DNA from: Barnesiella propionica
Lineage (GTDB): Bacteria; Bacteroidota; Bacteroidia; Bacteroidales; Barnesiellaceae
Assembly: GCF_025567045.1 (NCBI RefSeq)
Contig: NZ_JAOQJK010000005.1
Span: forward strand, 124,001-188,000
Reading direction: 5' to 3'
Length of the DNA: 64,000 bases
The position numbers were made by a program, and so were the translations under genes. Shown piece by piece: positions 19,483 through 28,922 of the stretch. The notes below the pieces were generated by a model that ran no database searches, was not told where the DNA came from, and saw only the letters and a program-made list of their open reading frames with translations. The stretch's first letter is position 1. Each line of letters opens with the position of its first letter.

Positions 19483-20610
19483 ATGAAAAAAATATTATTG
19501 GTTTTCGGTACACGGCCTGAGGCGATAAAGATGGCTCCGTTGGTGAAGCTTCTACAGCGTGAGACAGACTTTTTTGAGACGAAGGTGTGTGTAACTGCAC
19601 AGCACCGGCAAATGTTGGACCAGGTTCTGGAGATGTTTGAAATTGTACCTGATTATGATTTGGATATTATGGCTCCCAATCAGGATTTATATGACATCAC
19701 TTCTAAAGTTTTGCTGGGTTTACGTCAGGTTCTGAAGGACTTTTGTCCTGATGTGGTTTTGGTACATGGAGATACTACAACATCTATGGCGGCGTCTTTG
19801 GCAGCTTTTTATCAGCAGATAAGCGTAGGACATGTGGAAGCGGGTTTGCGGACATTCGATTTATACTCGCCGTGGCCCGAAGAGATGAACCGGCAGGTAA
19901 CGGACCGTGTATGTACTTATTATTTTGCTCCGACTCAAAAATCGAAAGACAATTTATTGCATGAGAATATCGATGCTGACAAAATATTCGTTACCGGGAA
20001 TACTGTTATCGATGCATTGCTTATGGCTGTCAGTATTATTTCGGGAAAACCGGGGATAAAGGAAAGCTTACACGAAGAGGTATGCCGCAAAGGTTATACT
20101 GTCGGAGAGAGAAAATATATTCTGGTTACAGGACATCGCAGGGAGAATTTCGGAGAAGGATTCCTGCATATTTGTCAGGCCATCCGGGAAATTGCTGCAG
20201 AATATCCGGAAATGGACATTGTATATCCGGTACATCTTAATCCGAATGTTCAGAAACCTGTTTATGAGCTTCTTTCCGGGTTAGATAATGTTTATCTTAT
20301 TTCTCCTCTTGATTATTTACCGTTTATTTATGCTATGCAGAATAGTCTTCTTTTGTTGACGGATAGCGGCGGGGTACAGGAAGAAGCCCCATCTTTGGGT
20401 AAACCAGTCCTCGTTATGCGTAACACGACCGAACGTCCCGAGGCGGTCGAAGCCGGTACGGTGAAACTGGTAGGTACGGATAGTATAACCATTGTGAAAA
20501 GCGTGAAAGAACTGCTTGATGATCCTGAGTTATATAAAAGAATGTCCGAGACACATAATCCTTATGGTGACGGGCATGCCTGTGAAAGGATTATTGCTGC
20601 TTTAAAATAG
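19483..20610 (+). CDS. wecB: UDP-N-acetylglucosamine 2-epimerase (non-hydrolysing)
   Basis: Interconverts UDP-GlcNAc and UDP-ManNAc, supplying the substrate of WecC. 375 residues, typical length. GT-B-like fold with the motifs [13 protein letters not shown] (about 7-19), [25 protein letters not shown] (near 117-125), EMNRQVTD, and the UDP-binding loops [11 protein letters not shown] and [19 protein letters not shown] (about 288-306). The last 20 bases overlap the end of the convergent GT4 gene. A second epimerase is not seen. Confidence 0.94.
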   Translation: MKKILLVFGTRPEAIKMAPLVKLLQRETDFFETKVCVTAQHRQMLDQVLEMFEIVPDYDLDIMAPNQDLYDITSKVLLGLRQVLKDFCPDVVLVHGDTTTSMAASLAAFYQQISVGHVEAGLRTFDLYSPWPEEMNRQVTDRVCTYYFAPTQKSKDNLLHENIDADKIFVTGNTVIDALLMAVSIISGKPGIKESLHEEVCRKGYTVGERKYILVTGHRRENFGEGFLHICQAIREIAAEYPEMDIVYPVHLNPNVQKPVYELLSGLDNVYLISPLDYLPFIYAMQNSLLLLTDSGGVQEEAPSLGKPVLVMRNTTERPEAVEAGTVKLVGTDSITIVKSVKELLDDPELYKRMSETHNPYGDGHACERIIAALK

Positions 20611-21796
20611 TGGTAAATGCTTCCAGAAAACGGTCGGAGACGCTTTCCAGATTTATTTTTTCCCGTATAATGCGTTCCGATTCTTTTTGCATATCCGCGC
20701 GCAATTCCGGTGAGGCAAAAATCGTTTTGATCTTTTCAGCCAGACTATCAGCGTCTCCTTCTTTGAAAAAGAAACCGTTCCGGCCATCCGTGACCAGATC
20801 TTTTTCTGTACTGTCGCATACAGAACATATCACCGGCATACCGTATGTCATGGCATCGTTAATGGACAGACCACCCATTCCGGCCAATACATATAAAGTA
20901 GATTCGTTCATATAAGCTCCCAGTTCCTGAGGTTTATAAATACTTCCTGTAAAACGTATCTGTTCCCCGAAACCACTTTCTTCCGCCTGACGTTTCAGGT
21001 TGTCCAGTTCAGGGCCGTCTCCTACGATGACTAATTCGGCATCGGGAAATTCCGGTACGATCTTTTTAAAAGCATCTATTAACAGGTCAACCCGCTTCCA
21101 CTTCACCAATCGTCCTATATGCAATATACGTTTGTTGCATACAGGCAATAAAGGTTTACCGGATCGTACATGATCTCTTTCTTTAAGTAAAGCTTCCGTG
21201 TCGGTAGCATTATAGGTGACGTGAATATTCTCTTTTTTTACGCCGTAAGAAGGTAATATGTCATAGGCAACGGACGAATAGTTCAATGTTCCCGCCGCCC
21301 GTGCATAACAATACCGGCGGATATGCATCGTTATATATTGCCGTATATAGAATCCTGCTCCTTTGCTCAGCAAATTCATATTTTCGTCATACATCGCATG
21401 TTCCTCGAAGTAAGGCCGTATCCTTCCGTAAGGAGGAGTTTGGAACGGAATTTCCCGGATTACCAGTTTAGCCCCCGATTTTTTAATCGCTTTTCTTAAT
21501 TTTGGCTGGAAAAAAAATTGAAGGAAATAAGGCCAACCCATGACAACGATATCCGGCTTTTCATCCGATACGATTTGCGGTAAAGCAGGGAATGCGCACT
21601 TTCCATAAAACATGTTTTTTTCCGCTGCATATACGCGTTTGTAACGCCCGCCTTCTACCATATGAACTCCCTTACCTATTGTTGCATTTCCTTTCTCGGG
21701 AATAACGGTTACTATTCCGGCTCCCTTTTCCTGCTGTTTGTTAAGTAATGCGTCCAGATAATGTGAAATGCCGCCGAATGTGTATAAGACCTTCAT
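20591..21796 (-). CDS. Family 4 (GT-B) glycosyltransferase
   Basis: A 401-residue GT-B glycosyltransferase. The N-terminal domain begins [17 protein letters not shown]. The C-terminal donor domain has [22 protein letters not shown] (about 208-229) and [20 protein letters not shown], and the glycine loop [19 protein letters not shown] takes the place of the usual E-x7-E motif. It overlaps the upstream GT2 gene by 4 bases (translationally coupled) and its 3' end overlaps wecB by 20 bases tail to tail, so the two transcripts would be antisense there. Acceptor unknown. Confidence 0.9.
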   Translation of the reverse strand: MKVLYTFGGISHYLDALLNKQQEKGAGIVTVIPEKGNATIGKGVHMVEGGRYKRVYAAEKNMFYGKCAFPALPQIVSDEKPDIVVMGWPYFLQFFFQPKLRKAIKKSGAKLVIREIPFQTPPYGRIRPYFEEHAMYDENMNLLSKGAGFYIRQYITMHIRRYCYARAAGTLNYSSVAYDILPSYGVKKENIHVTYNATDTEALLKERDHVRSGKPLLPVCNKRILHIGRLVKWKRVDLLIDAFKKIVPEFPDAELVIVGDGPELDNLKRQAEESGFGEQIRFTGSIYKPQELGAYMNESTLYVLAGMGGLSINDAMTYGMPVICSVCDSTEKDLVTDGRNGFFFKEGDADSLAEKIKTIFASPELRADMQKESERIIREKINLESVSDRFLEAFTTILKQQ

Positions 21797-22674
21797 GATT
21801 TCTTTTTATTGATTTTTCTGGTTCTGACGACTTCCGGTGTACGTAACAGTATATCCGATGTAATTTGCATGAATACGACAGAATCTTTTATTTTTTTATG
21901 TGCTAAAGCTTTTCCAGCTTTTTTTATTGCGGCCAGAACCCCGTAACCGAAAGCTTGCGGGAACGAATAATTTATATTGGCGTATTCGGATAGTAAAAAG
22001 ACTTTTTCGGATCGCAAAAACGTGTTATGGTCCGCCGTTCTGAATTCCCGGTCGTGATAACCGAAAACAGAGGGTACATAACCGATTTTATAACCATGAT
22101 ATTTTATTCGGTTTATGTAATCGGTATCTTCTCCGTAATGATAGAATAGGGGAGAAAAACCTCCGATCTCCCGTAAAACTTTTGCCGGGATCAGCCAAAA
22201 TGCAGCGTTGATGTAACCGGATTCTACAGGTTCGTTTCTCCCGGATAATTGGTATAATTCTTTTATACCCGTATAAGTGCTAAATCCATGATCGGGTTTG
22301 TCTCCTTTTCCATTGAGATGCACTGGAGATAAAATGCCGTAGTCCGGATTTTTTTGATGGGTTTTTAATAATGTTCCGATAGTCTCTTTATCGATCCATG
22401 CGTCTTGGTTGAGCAAAAATACAGCGTCATAGTCTTCCTGTAGGGATATGTTTATCCCGATGTTATTAGCCTGCCCGAAACCTAAGTTTTGTTTATTCTT
22501 TATGAGCCGTACCTCAGGATAGTGTTGTTCTATGATTTCGGTAGTACGGTCTTTGGAACAGTTATCTATAACCATGACCGACACATGATAAGACGATTTC
22601 CTCAAACTTCCCAGGCAACGTTCTATCCAATGTTCGAAATTATAAGATACGATGATAACCAATACTTTTTTCAT
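21793..22674 (-). CDS. Family 2 glycosyltransferase (rhamnosyltransferase-like)
   Basis: A 293-residue GT-A enzyme. It begins KKVLVIIVSYNFEHWIERCL, with the donor-binding VIDNCSKDRTTEIIEQ (about 36-51), and the metal region FLLNQDAWIDKETIG (about 88-102). The downstream part has GGFSPLFYHYGEDTDYINRIKYHGYKIGYV, the E-D-x-D-Y motif common to rhamnosyl- and related capsule transferases. It lies 3 bases after the flippase and overlaps the GT4 gene downstream, so all three form one leftward unit. The sugar cannot be told with certainty. Confidence 0.88.
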   Translation of the reverse strand: MKKVLVIIVSYNFEHWIERCLGSLRKSSYHVSVMVIDNCSKDRTTEIIEQHYPEVRLIKNKQNLGFGQANNIGINISLQEDYDAVFLLNQDAWIDKETIGTLLKTHQKNPDYGILSPVHLNGKGDKPDHGFSTYTGIKELYQLSGRNEPVESGYINAAFWLIPAKVLREIGGFSPLFYHYGEDTDYINRIKYHGYKIGYVPSVFGYHDREFRTADHNTFLRSEKVFLLSEYANINYSFPQAFGYGVLAAIKKAGKALAHKKIKDSVVFMQITSDILLRTPEVVRTRKINKKKS

Positions 22675-22677
22675 ATA

Positions 22678-24156
22678 TCAATCCAGAGGCTCATTGTTTT
22701 TAGGTAAATTAGTTTTCTCCTTTTTTATCATTTGTAAGAACTCATTGATCATTTCCATTCTCAGTATTTTAGAAATTCCCAGATAAATAATGATATATAT
22801 GGGAGGAACCACCAATAACCGAAGTACTTCCGTAGGGAGTAAAGAATATAAGAATGCGCATATAACTGTACAAAATAATGCCAGAACCAGATAAGGAGAA
22901 ACATCTTTCAAAAATTCTTTAAAATGATATCCGGTATAAATATGACCGAGGATGACAGTTGCAGTCAGAGAAAGCAGGGTATAGCATACCCATAACCAAA
23001 TAAGGGAAATAATCCCGTAAGAATAGAGTAAGACAATTCCGGCTAATAAAAAAGCCTTCTTCCATATTTCCATATGCAGATTCAGTCCCGGACGGCCAAT
23101 GCTGTTGAACAAGTCGTAAAACAAAATAATGAATGGTGCAAAAGCTCCCGATATACAGAGGATGCGGAAGTAGGGAACCGAAGGCAGCCATTGCTCTTTT
23201 AACAGGATAAGAATTAAAGGATGAGATACTACGATCATGAGCGACATGACGGGAAAAATGAAAAAAGCCATAGCTCGTATGTATTTGCGAAATACTCGTT
23301 TGAGACGGACTTTGTCTTCCTGTATCGAAGATAATACAGGAAATCCGACGCTGCGAAAAACGTTTCCTATGAAAGAAGAAGCTATATCCTGATATTTATT
23401 GGCTTGCGTATAATATCCGGCATTGGATATTCCATAAAATTTTCCAATGATAATAGGATAGATGTAATTAAATACATTGTTCAATATGCCCGTTGCGATA
23501 AGATTCGAACTATAACCGAAAAATTCTTTTATGGAAGCCGTGCGGAACTCATAAGTAGGTCTCCAGCTGCCATAAGACCAAAAGAAAAGAGCCCTGAAAA
23601 AAGCGAGACCCACTGTTTGAGCAACCAAAGCCCAAACACCGAGACCCGAGTAGGCTAAAATGATTGCAATGACCGAAGATATAGCAAGAGAAAATATATT
23701 GACCTTGGCGCATTGTGTGAAACAAATATTTTTGAAAAGCAAAGTCTGTTGTATAAGAGCCGTAGCGTTGAAAAGCAATGTGAGAAAAAAAATGCGGCAT
23801 ATCAGTGTAAGGTCGGGTAGCCCGAAAAAAATGGCAATATAAGGTGCCGAAAAAAACAGAATGGCATATAGAACCAGACTGAATCCCAAGTTGAAATAAA
23901 AAATAGTGCTGTAATCGGCCTGTGTCGCATTTTTCTTGCGGATCAGTGCAGATGCAAAACCGCTGTCGATAAGGATTCCTGCCAGTGCGATGAATATGGC
24001 TAATACGCCGGTCTTTCCGTAATCTTCCGCATTCAGAATCCGGGCAAGGATAACTCCCGAAATAAAATAGAGCAATTGTTGCCCGAATTTATCGGCGAAG
24101 CTCCATGCCAGCGCTTTCTGTGTTTTCCCTTTTAAATTATCGTCATTATCGTTCAT
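22678..24156 (-). CDS. Lipid-linked oligosaccharide flippase (Wzx/MOP family)
   Basis: A 492-residue polytopic membrane protein with about 12-14 hydrophobic helices, beginning KGKTQKALAWSFADKFGQQLLYF, the typical N-terminus of MOP-type polysaccharide transporters (PF13440). It would flip an undecaprenyl-linked repeat unit to the periplasm. It heads the three-gene operon with the GT2 and GT4 genes. Charged residues Arg/Lys in the first helices agree with the family. The specific repeat unit is unknown. Confidence 0.88.
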   Translation of the reverse strand: MNDNDDNLKGKTQKALAWSFADKFGQQLLYFISGVILARILNAEDYGKTGVLAIFIALAGILIDSGFASALIRKKNATQADYSTIFYFNLGFSLVLYAILFFSAPYIAIFFGLPDLTLICRIFFLTLLFNATALIQQTLLFKNICFTQCAKVNIFSLAISSVIAIILAYSGLGVWALVAQTVGLAFFRALFFWSYGSWRPTYEFRTASIKEFFGYSSNLIATGILNNVFNYIYPIIIGKFYGISNAGYYTQANKYQDIASSFIGNVFRSVGFPVLSSIQEDKVRLKRVFRKYIRAMAFFIFPVMSLMIVVSHPLILILLKEQWLPSVPYFRILCISGAFAPFIILFYDLFNSIGRPGLNLHMEIWKKAFLLAGIVLLYSYGIISLIWLWVCYTLLSLTATVILGHIYTGYHFKEFLKDVSPYLVLALFCTVICAFLYSLLPTEVLRLLVVPPIYIIIYLGISKILRMEMINEFLQMIKKEKTNLPKNNEPLD

Positions 24157-24201
24157 ATAAAAGTAAACCGATAAGAATATTGGAAGACTGTTTTATTTTG
24201 A

Positions 24202-24234
24202 ATATCCCTTTCGTATTTTATACGAAAGGGATAT
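24202..24234 (-). terminator. Hairpin after metG
   Basis: A perfect 15-base inverted repeat (ATATCCCTTTCGTAT and its complement, 3-base loop) lies 16 bases beyond the metG stop. In the leftward direction the T run is weak, so termination may be incomplete and the flippase operon could partly read through from metG. Confidence 0.7.
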
Positions 24235-24250
24235 TATAATGGAGGTATGA

Positions 24251-26290
24251 CTATTTTACTTCCGAACCGGGAGTCACATCTGCAGCAGGTTGTATGACAA
24301 TTAGTTTCCCGCCAGCATCTTCTGCCGATAATATCATACCTTGAGATTCTATACCTTTAAGTTTCCGGGGCGCCAGGTTCGCTACAAAACATACTTCTTT
24401 GCCAATCAGTTCTTCCGGCGTATAATGTTTTGCTATACCCGATACTATAGTGCGTCCGCCAAGACCGTCGTCAATCTTGAACTGGAGTAATTTGTCGGCT
24501 TTAGGTACTTTTTGGCATTCCAGAACTTTTCCTACCCGGATATCCAGTTTTAAAAAATCGTCAAATTCGACGTTCTCTTTTACGGGAGTTGTCTGGTGAT
24601 TTTTTATTTCGTTGGCTTTTTTTGTTTCCTGTAATTTCTGTATCTGCGCTTCGACAGCACTGTCCTCTATTTTTTCGAACAGGAGTTCCGGTTCTTTTAA
24701 TTGCAGGCCGACGGGCAGTATGTCGGTGCTTCCCAAAATATTCCAGTTACAGTGGTTCATTCCCAGTAAAGAGCGCAGTTTAGCAGCAGAGAAGGGAAGG
24801 AACGGCTCGAAAGCAATGGCGAGGTTGGCCGATATCTGCAGCGATAAGTTTAAAATTGTGCCTACTCTTGCCATGTCGGTTTTTGCCAATTTCCACGGTT
24901 CTGTATCGGCCAGGTATTTATTACCGATGCGGGCCAGGTTCATAGCCTCTTTCAAAGCGTCGCGGAAACGGTAATGCTCCAGATAATTTTCCATTTCGGC
25001 TTTTACTCCGGTAAATTCTTTCAGCGTTTCTTCGTCATATTCAGTCAATTCTCGGCAAGCAGGTACTTTTCCTTCAAAATATTTGTGTGTAAGCACTAAT
25101 GCGCGGTTGATGAAATTACCGAGTATGGCGACCAATTCATTATTATTGCGCGCCTGAAAATCTTTCCAGGTAAAATCGTTATCTTTTGTTTCAGGAGCGT
25201 TAGCTGTCAGTACATAACGCAAAACATCTTGTTTTCCGGGGAAGTCGGCTAAATACTCATGCAACCATACCGCCCAGTTTCTCGAAGTGGAAATTTTGTC
25301 CCCTTCCAGATTCAGAAATTCATTGGAAGGAACATTCTCGGGAAGAATGTAACTGCCTTCTGCTTTAAGCATGGCGGGGAATACGATGCAATGGAATACG
25401 ATATTATCTTTTCCGATGAAATGGACTAATTTGGTATCTTTATCTTTCCAATAAAGTTCCCATGTATCTGGTAATAGTTCTTTTGTATTGGAAATGTATC
25501 CGATAGGTGCATCGAACCATACATACAGGACTTTCCCTTCTGCTCCTTCTACCGGAACCGGCACACCCCAGTCTAGATCTCGGCTTACCGCACGGGGCTG
25601 AAGTCCCATATCCAGCCAGGATTTACATTGTCCGTAAACATTAGGTCTCCACTCTTTATGTTCTTCCAGTATCCACTGGCGCAAAAAAGGTTCCCATTTG
25701 TCAAGAGGAAGATACCAGTGCCTGGTTTCTTTCAGTACAGGTTCACTACCGCTTATTGCAGATTTAGGGTTAATAAGATCCGTCGCATTAAGGGAGGTTC
25801 CGCAAGCTTCACATTGGTCTCCGTAAGCTCTTTCGTTCTTACAATGGGGACAAGTTCCTGTAATATAGCGGTCTGCCAGGAATTGTTTTGCTTCTTCGTC
25901 ATAATATTGTAGAGTGGTTTTTTCGATGAATTCGCCTTTATCATATAGTTTACGGAAGAAGTCCGATGCCGTTTTACTGTGTATCTCAGAAGAAGTCCGG
26001 GAGTATATATCGAAAGAAATACCGAAATCTTCGAATGACTTCTTGATAATATTGTGGTAGCGGTCTACAACATCCTGGGGCGTGATACCTTCTGCTTTCG
26101 CTTTTAAAGTAATGGGTACGCCGTGTTCGTCCGATCCGCCTATCATGACCACGTCTTCGCCTTTTAGACGGAGGTAACGGGTATAGATATCGGCAGGTAC
26201 ATATACTCCTGCCAGATGCCCTATGTGTACGGGGCCATTAGCATAAGGAAGCGCAGTAGTTACCAGAGTTCGTTTGAAATTCTTTTCCAT
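24251..26290 (-). CDS. metG: Methionyl-tRNA synthetase
   Basis: Charges tRNA-Met. 679 residues from the ATG at 26290; the codon before it is TTG and is not needed. It is the zinc-containing MetG form: HIGH-like motif ANGPVHIGH (about 17-25), the zinc cysteine knuckle [17 protein letters not shown] (about 145-161), KMSKS-like KISTS near 334, an anticodon-binding domain, and a C-terminal tRNA-binding/dimerisation domain (about 570-679, [21 protein letters not shown]) typical of the long, Trbp111-bearing forms. It has its own TAnnTTTG promoter. Confidence 0.97.
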   Translation of the reverse strand: MEKNFKRTLVTTALPYANGPVHIGHLAGVYVPADIYTRYLRLKGEDVVMIGGSDEHGVPITLKAKAEGITPQDVVDRYHNIIKKSFEDFGISFDIYSRTSSEIHSKTASDFFRKLYDKGEFIEKTTLQYYDEEAKQFLADRYITGTCPHCKNERAYGDQCEACGTSLNATDLINPKSAISGSEPVLKETRHWYLPLDKWEPFLRQWILEEHKEWRPNVYGQCKSWLDMGLQPRAVSRDLDWGVPVPVEGAEGKVLYVWFDAPIGYISNTKELLPDTWELYWKDKDTKLVHFIGKDNIVFHCIVFPAMLKAEGSYILPENVPSNEFLNLEGDKISTSRNWAVWLHEYLADFPGKQDVLRYVLTANAPETKDNDFTWKDFQARNNNELVAILGNFINRALVLTHKYFEGKVPACRELTEYDEETLKEFTGVKAEMENYLEHYRFRDALKEAMNLARIGNKYLADTEPWKLAKTDMARVGTILNLSLQISANLAIAFEPFLPFSAAKLRSLLGMNHCNWNILGSTDILPVGLQLKEPELLFEKIEDSAVEAQIQKLQETKKANEIKNHQTTPVKENVEFDDFLKLDIRVGKVLECQKVPKADKLLQFKIDDGLGGRTIVSGIAKHYTPEELIGKEVCFVANLAPRKLKGIESQGMILSAEDAGGKLIVIQPAADVTPGSEVK

Positions 26291-26331
26291 CAATATATTA
26301 TCGTTTATTGTTAATCTTGTAAATCAAGATG

Positions 26332-26339
26332 CAAATATA
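26332..26339 (-). promoter_or_regulatory. Bacteroidota -7 box (TATATTTG) for metG
   Basis: The minus strand reads TATATTTG 42 bases upstream of the metG ATG. The -33 position carries a T-rich sequence without an exact TTG. Confidence 0.5.
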
Positions 26340-26463
26340 CTATTTTATTGTGAAACAGGTATGTCTCTGGCTGTAAAACGTGTATGCGTACATATATGGC
26401 GACGCGGCTATATACAGGAATAATCAGGTTCCTGAAGTCTCATTATTTTGGAAAATATAGAAA

Positions 26464-26502
26464 AGCGGGAGTCGAATTTGTGACAGATGATTCGTTCCCG
26501 CT
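26464..26502 (-). terminator. Terminator after the alkaline phosphatase gene
   Basis: AGCGGGA and TCCCGCT form a stem extended by near-complementary flanks (TCGAAT / ATTCG), and the leftward side ends in TTTT. It starts 26 bases beyond the phosphatase stop and marks the likely end of the large leftward transcript. Confidence 0.75.
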
Positions 26503-26527
26503 GTTTAAAATAGTTGATTATTTAAAT

Positions 26528-27940
26528 CTATTTTATTCCCGATAATTTTCTAAGTATAGCCGGAATATCTTTGTTATTCATCGGTTTACTGAAATTTTCG
26601 GCTCCCACGCCTATTGCATAAAAAGGAACAGGATTTCCCGTATGTGAAAAGGTAGTCCATCCTATACCGGCTTTTTTATTAATGAGTTTGAAAACTGCTT
26701 CTGTAAACTGGTCGGTATGAGCATAAAGAGTTTGGGTCTCTATTCCTGTTTTTGAAAGGAACGTAACCTGGAAATATTTCATAAGATCTCCTTCTTCCCC
26801 TGTATTCACGGGTATTTTATCCCATAATCCGAAGTTCTTTTTCAAGAATTCTTTCATTTCGTTCCAAGAATTTTTTTTGTTTTCTTTCAATATGTTTTTT
26901 ATGATTTTTGCCAGTTTATCTTTGGATATTTTCTGGTAGTTGATATAGTCCAGATGTTGCATATTGTTCCCGTCTACAGTTCCCAGAGCCAAACCTCCTG
27001 TTTCATGATCGGCAGTAACGATGATTAATGTCTCTTTCGGATGTTTTTTGTAAAATTCGTAAGCGGCTTTCAGGCTTTCATTGAAGGACAAGATTTCCTG
27101 TACCATACATCCTGCATCATTTATGTGTGCGGCATGGTCGATAAGTCCCCCTTCTGCCATCAGGAAGAAACCTTTTTTGGCGTTCTTGCTTAAATGCCCG
27201 ATGGCGGCTTTTGTCATGAAAGGGAGAGTGAGACTGTTTTCTTCCTGATCCATGGTATAACCCAATGAAGAAGTTTTGGAACTGTCTGCCTGAAGCAGTA
27301 ATATTTTATCCGCATTTTTACCGGATTGTTCATAGCCATCTATCCCCCGGCAGAGGGTATAGCCTTTGTCCGCGAAGTAAGTGAAAAGATTTATATCCGA
27401 CGGGTTATTTTTATTATTCGGTTCTCTGAGCCCCGCCCCTCCGATGAAATCAAAATTACTTTCGGCCGCATCTTTTCCTATCTGGTAGAATAATTTCCGG
27501 CTGGGCTGGTGCGCATAGAAAGCTCCGGGGGTGGCATCATCGGGGGCAACCGTTGTAATTATCCCTATTTTCATGCCTTTGTCTCTGAGTTGTTCCGCGA
27601 TGGATGTCAAGTGTTCCCCTTCAGGGCCGACTCCCAGAAATGTGTTATTTGTTTTTGTTCCGCAAGCCAGGGCGGTTCCGGCTGCGGAGGAACAAGTCAT
27701 GAGATTATTTGCAGAGTAAGTCTGTAAAGAGGAGGATACGGGGAATGTAAGGAAGATGAGTGAATCGGGAGTTTCGGCGTTTTGCCCGAAACGGCAAAAA
27801 TATTCGGTTGTTTGTACGTGGCCGAATCCCATTCCGTCGCCGATAAAATAAAAAATGTATTTTGGCGATGCGGCTTCCGATGTAGGAGAAATCGCAAATA
27901 TTACAAAAAGTAATAAGATCGCCCGGAATAATTTTCTCAT
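26528..27940 (-). CDS. Secreted alkaline phosphatase (PhoA superfamily)
   Basis: A 470-residue exported phosphomonoesterase with a signal peptide (MRKLFRAILLLFVIFAISPTSEA). Metal and catalytic motifs of the alkaline phosphatase fold are seen in order: FIGDGMGFGHV (about 31-41), the nucleophile serine region TCSSAAGTALACG (about 83-95), MAEGGLIDHAAHIND with metal His (about 261-275), and TADHETGG (about 310-317). It should release inorganic phosphate in the periplasm or at the surface. The 202-base gap to the upstream GDPD gene holds its own promoter box, so it may be regulated separately from the PUL, although its function fits the phosphate-ester theme. Confidence 0.9.
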   Translation of the reverse strand: MRKLFRAILLLFVIFAISPTSEAASPKYIFYFIGDGMGFGHVQTTEYFCRFGQNAETPDSLIFLTFPVSSSLQTYSANNLMTCSSAAGTALACGTKTNNTFLGVGPEGEHLTSIAEQLRDKGMKIGIITTVAPDDATPGAFYAHQPSRKLFYQIGKDAAESNFDFIGGAGLREPNNKNNPSDINLFTYFADKGYTLCRGIDGYEQSGKNADKILLLQADSSKTSSLGYTMDQEENSLTLPFMTKAAIGHLSKNAKKGFFLMAEGGLIDHAAHINDAGCMVQEILSFNESLKAAYEFYKKHPKETLIIVTADHETGGLALGTVDGNNMQHLDYINYQKISKDKLAKIIKNILKENKKNSWNEMKEFLKKNFGLWDKIPVNTGEEGDLMKYFQVTFLSKTGIETQTLYAHTDQFTEAVFKLINKKAGIGWTTFSHTGNPVPFYAIGVGAENFSKPMNNKDIPAILRKLSGIK

Positions 27941-28071
27941 AATGTTTTTTAGTGTTATTATGATTCCTGATAATGAATGACAAAAATGCAGGAGCTATAT
28001 CTGATTTGATATAACACAGGTATATAACGGTTTGCCAATGTTTTATATAACTCCAGCCAGGTTTACGATTA

Positions 28072-28079
28072 CAAAGGTA
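28072..28079 (-). promoter_or_regulatory. -7 box (TACCTTTG) for the alkaline phosphatase gene
   Basis: The minus strand reads TACCTTTG, a full TAnnTTTG match, inside the 202-base gap after the GDPD gene. A transcript from it would carry a leader of about 125 bases. No Pho-box-type repeat is apparent. Confidence 0.45.
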
Positions 28080-28142
28080 CTATGAAATTCGATTTTACCT
28101 AAATATAATTCTGAATAAAATCTTGTTTCTACAATTCAATCT

Positions 28143-28901
28143 TTAGAATTTTTGTCGAATCATTTTTTGTACGAGTTCAGGATCGTTCGTAGTAATATAA
28201 TCGGCTCCATTATCAATGCACCACTGAATTTCTTCGGGATCGTTTACGGTCCAAATATTGACTTTGAGACCCAGATCATGTAATTGCCGGATCCAGCCGG
28301 GGTTTTTCTTGAATACATTGATATGGTAGTCGGCTCCCGTACCTCCGATGCTTTTTAGTACTTCGGGAGAAACACCATTTAAATAGAGAATAGGGCATTT
28401 GGTTTGTTTTACCAGTTCGTCAAAAGCATTTCTGGAAAATGTAATATAAGATATTCTTTTTTCCAGATCTTTTTCCTTTACCATATCGAGTATCATTTTT
28501 ACCGCTTCTTTCTCGTGTTCTCTGTTTCTATGAGGTTTTATTTCCAGAACCAAATCTATGGTAAGGTGTTTTGCCGCATCGAGATATTGAGCTAATGAAG
28601 GTAAGAACTCTCCGTTTTTTAGCTTTTGATGAAGTATGGTGTCGGATGAGCAGGTTTCTATAAGATAGCCGTTTATTTTGTCATCGTGGTTTACCACCAA
28701 TTTTTTATCGGCTGTCAGCCATACATCAAATTCAGTGGCATCACATTTAATCGAATCTGCCATTTCCAGAGACTTGATGGAGTTTTGAGCCGAACCTTCG
28801 ACATTCCAGTATCCCCGGTGTGCGACCACTTTTACCTTAGCTTCTGCAATGCCTGTCATAAGATATCCTGTCAAAAAAATGAATAATAATTCTCTTTTCA
28901 T
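28143..28901 (-). CDS. Glycerophosphodiester phosphodiesterase family protein (GDPD)
   Basis: Secreted 252-residue TIM-barrel phosphodiesterase with a signal peptide (MKRELLFIFLTGYLMTGIAEA). Catalytic motifs are VVAHRGYWNVEGSAQNS (His28), ATEFDVWLTADKKLVVNHDD (metal Glu and Asp, catalytic His71) and LVLEIKPHRNREHE (metal Glu near 120). In classical GDPD the first motif reads PENT; here the metal Glu is Gln (AQNS), so one ligand differs, a variant that I believe recurs in Bacteroidota. It hydrolyses glycerophosphodiesters, or here possibly a glycan-linked phosphodiester. Last gene of the co-directional PUL before the phosphatase; 21 bases after the unknown protein. Confidence 0.88.
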   Translation of the reverse strand: MKRELLFIFLTGYLMTGIAEAKVKVVAHRGYWNVEGSAQNSIKSLEMADSIKCDATEFDVWLTADKKLVVNHDDKINGYLIETCSSDTILHQKLKNGEFLPSLAQYLDAAKHLTIDLVLEIKPHRNREHEKEAVKMILDMVKEKDLEKRISYITFSRNAFDELVKQTKCPILYLNGVSPEVLKSIGGTGADYHINVFKKNPGWIRQLHDLGLKVNIWTVNDPEEIQWCIDNGADYITTNDPELVQKMIRQKF

Positions 28902-28922
28902 GTGTTTATTTAATGTTTTGAG

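Noticed and set aside
25628..25912. 94-residue plus-strand frame inside metG
   Set aside because: Shadow of metG without homology features.
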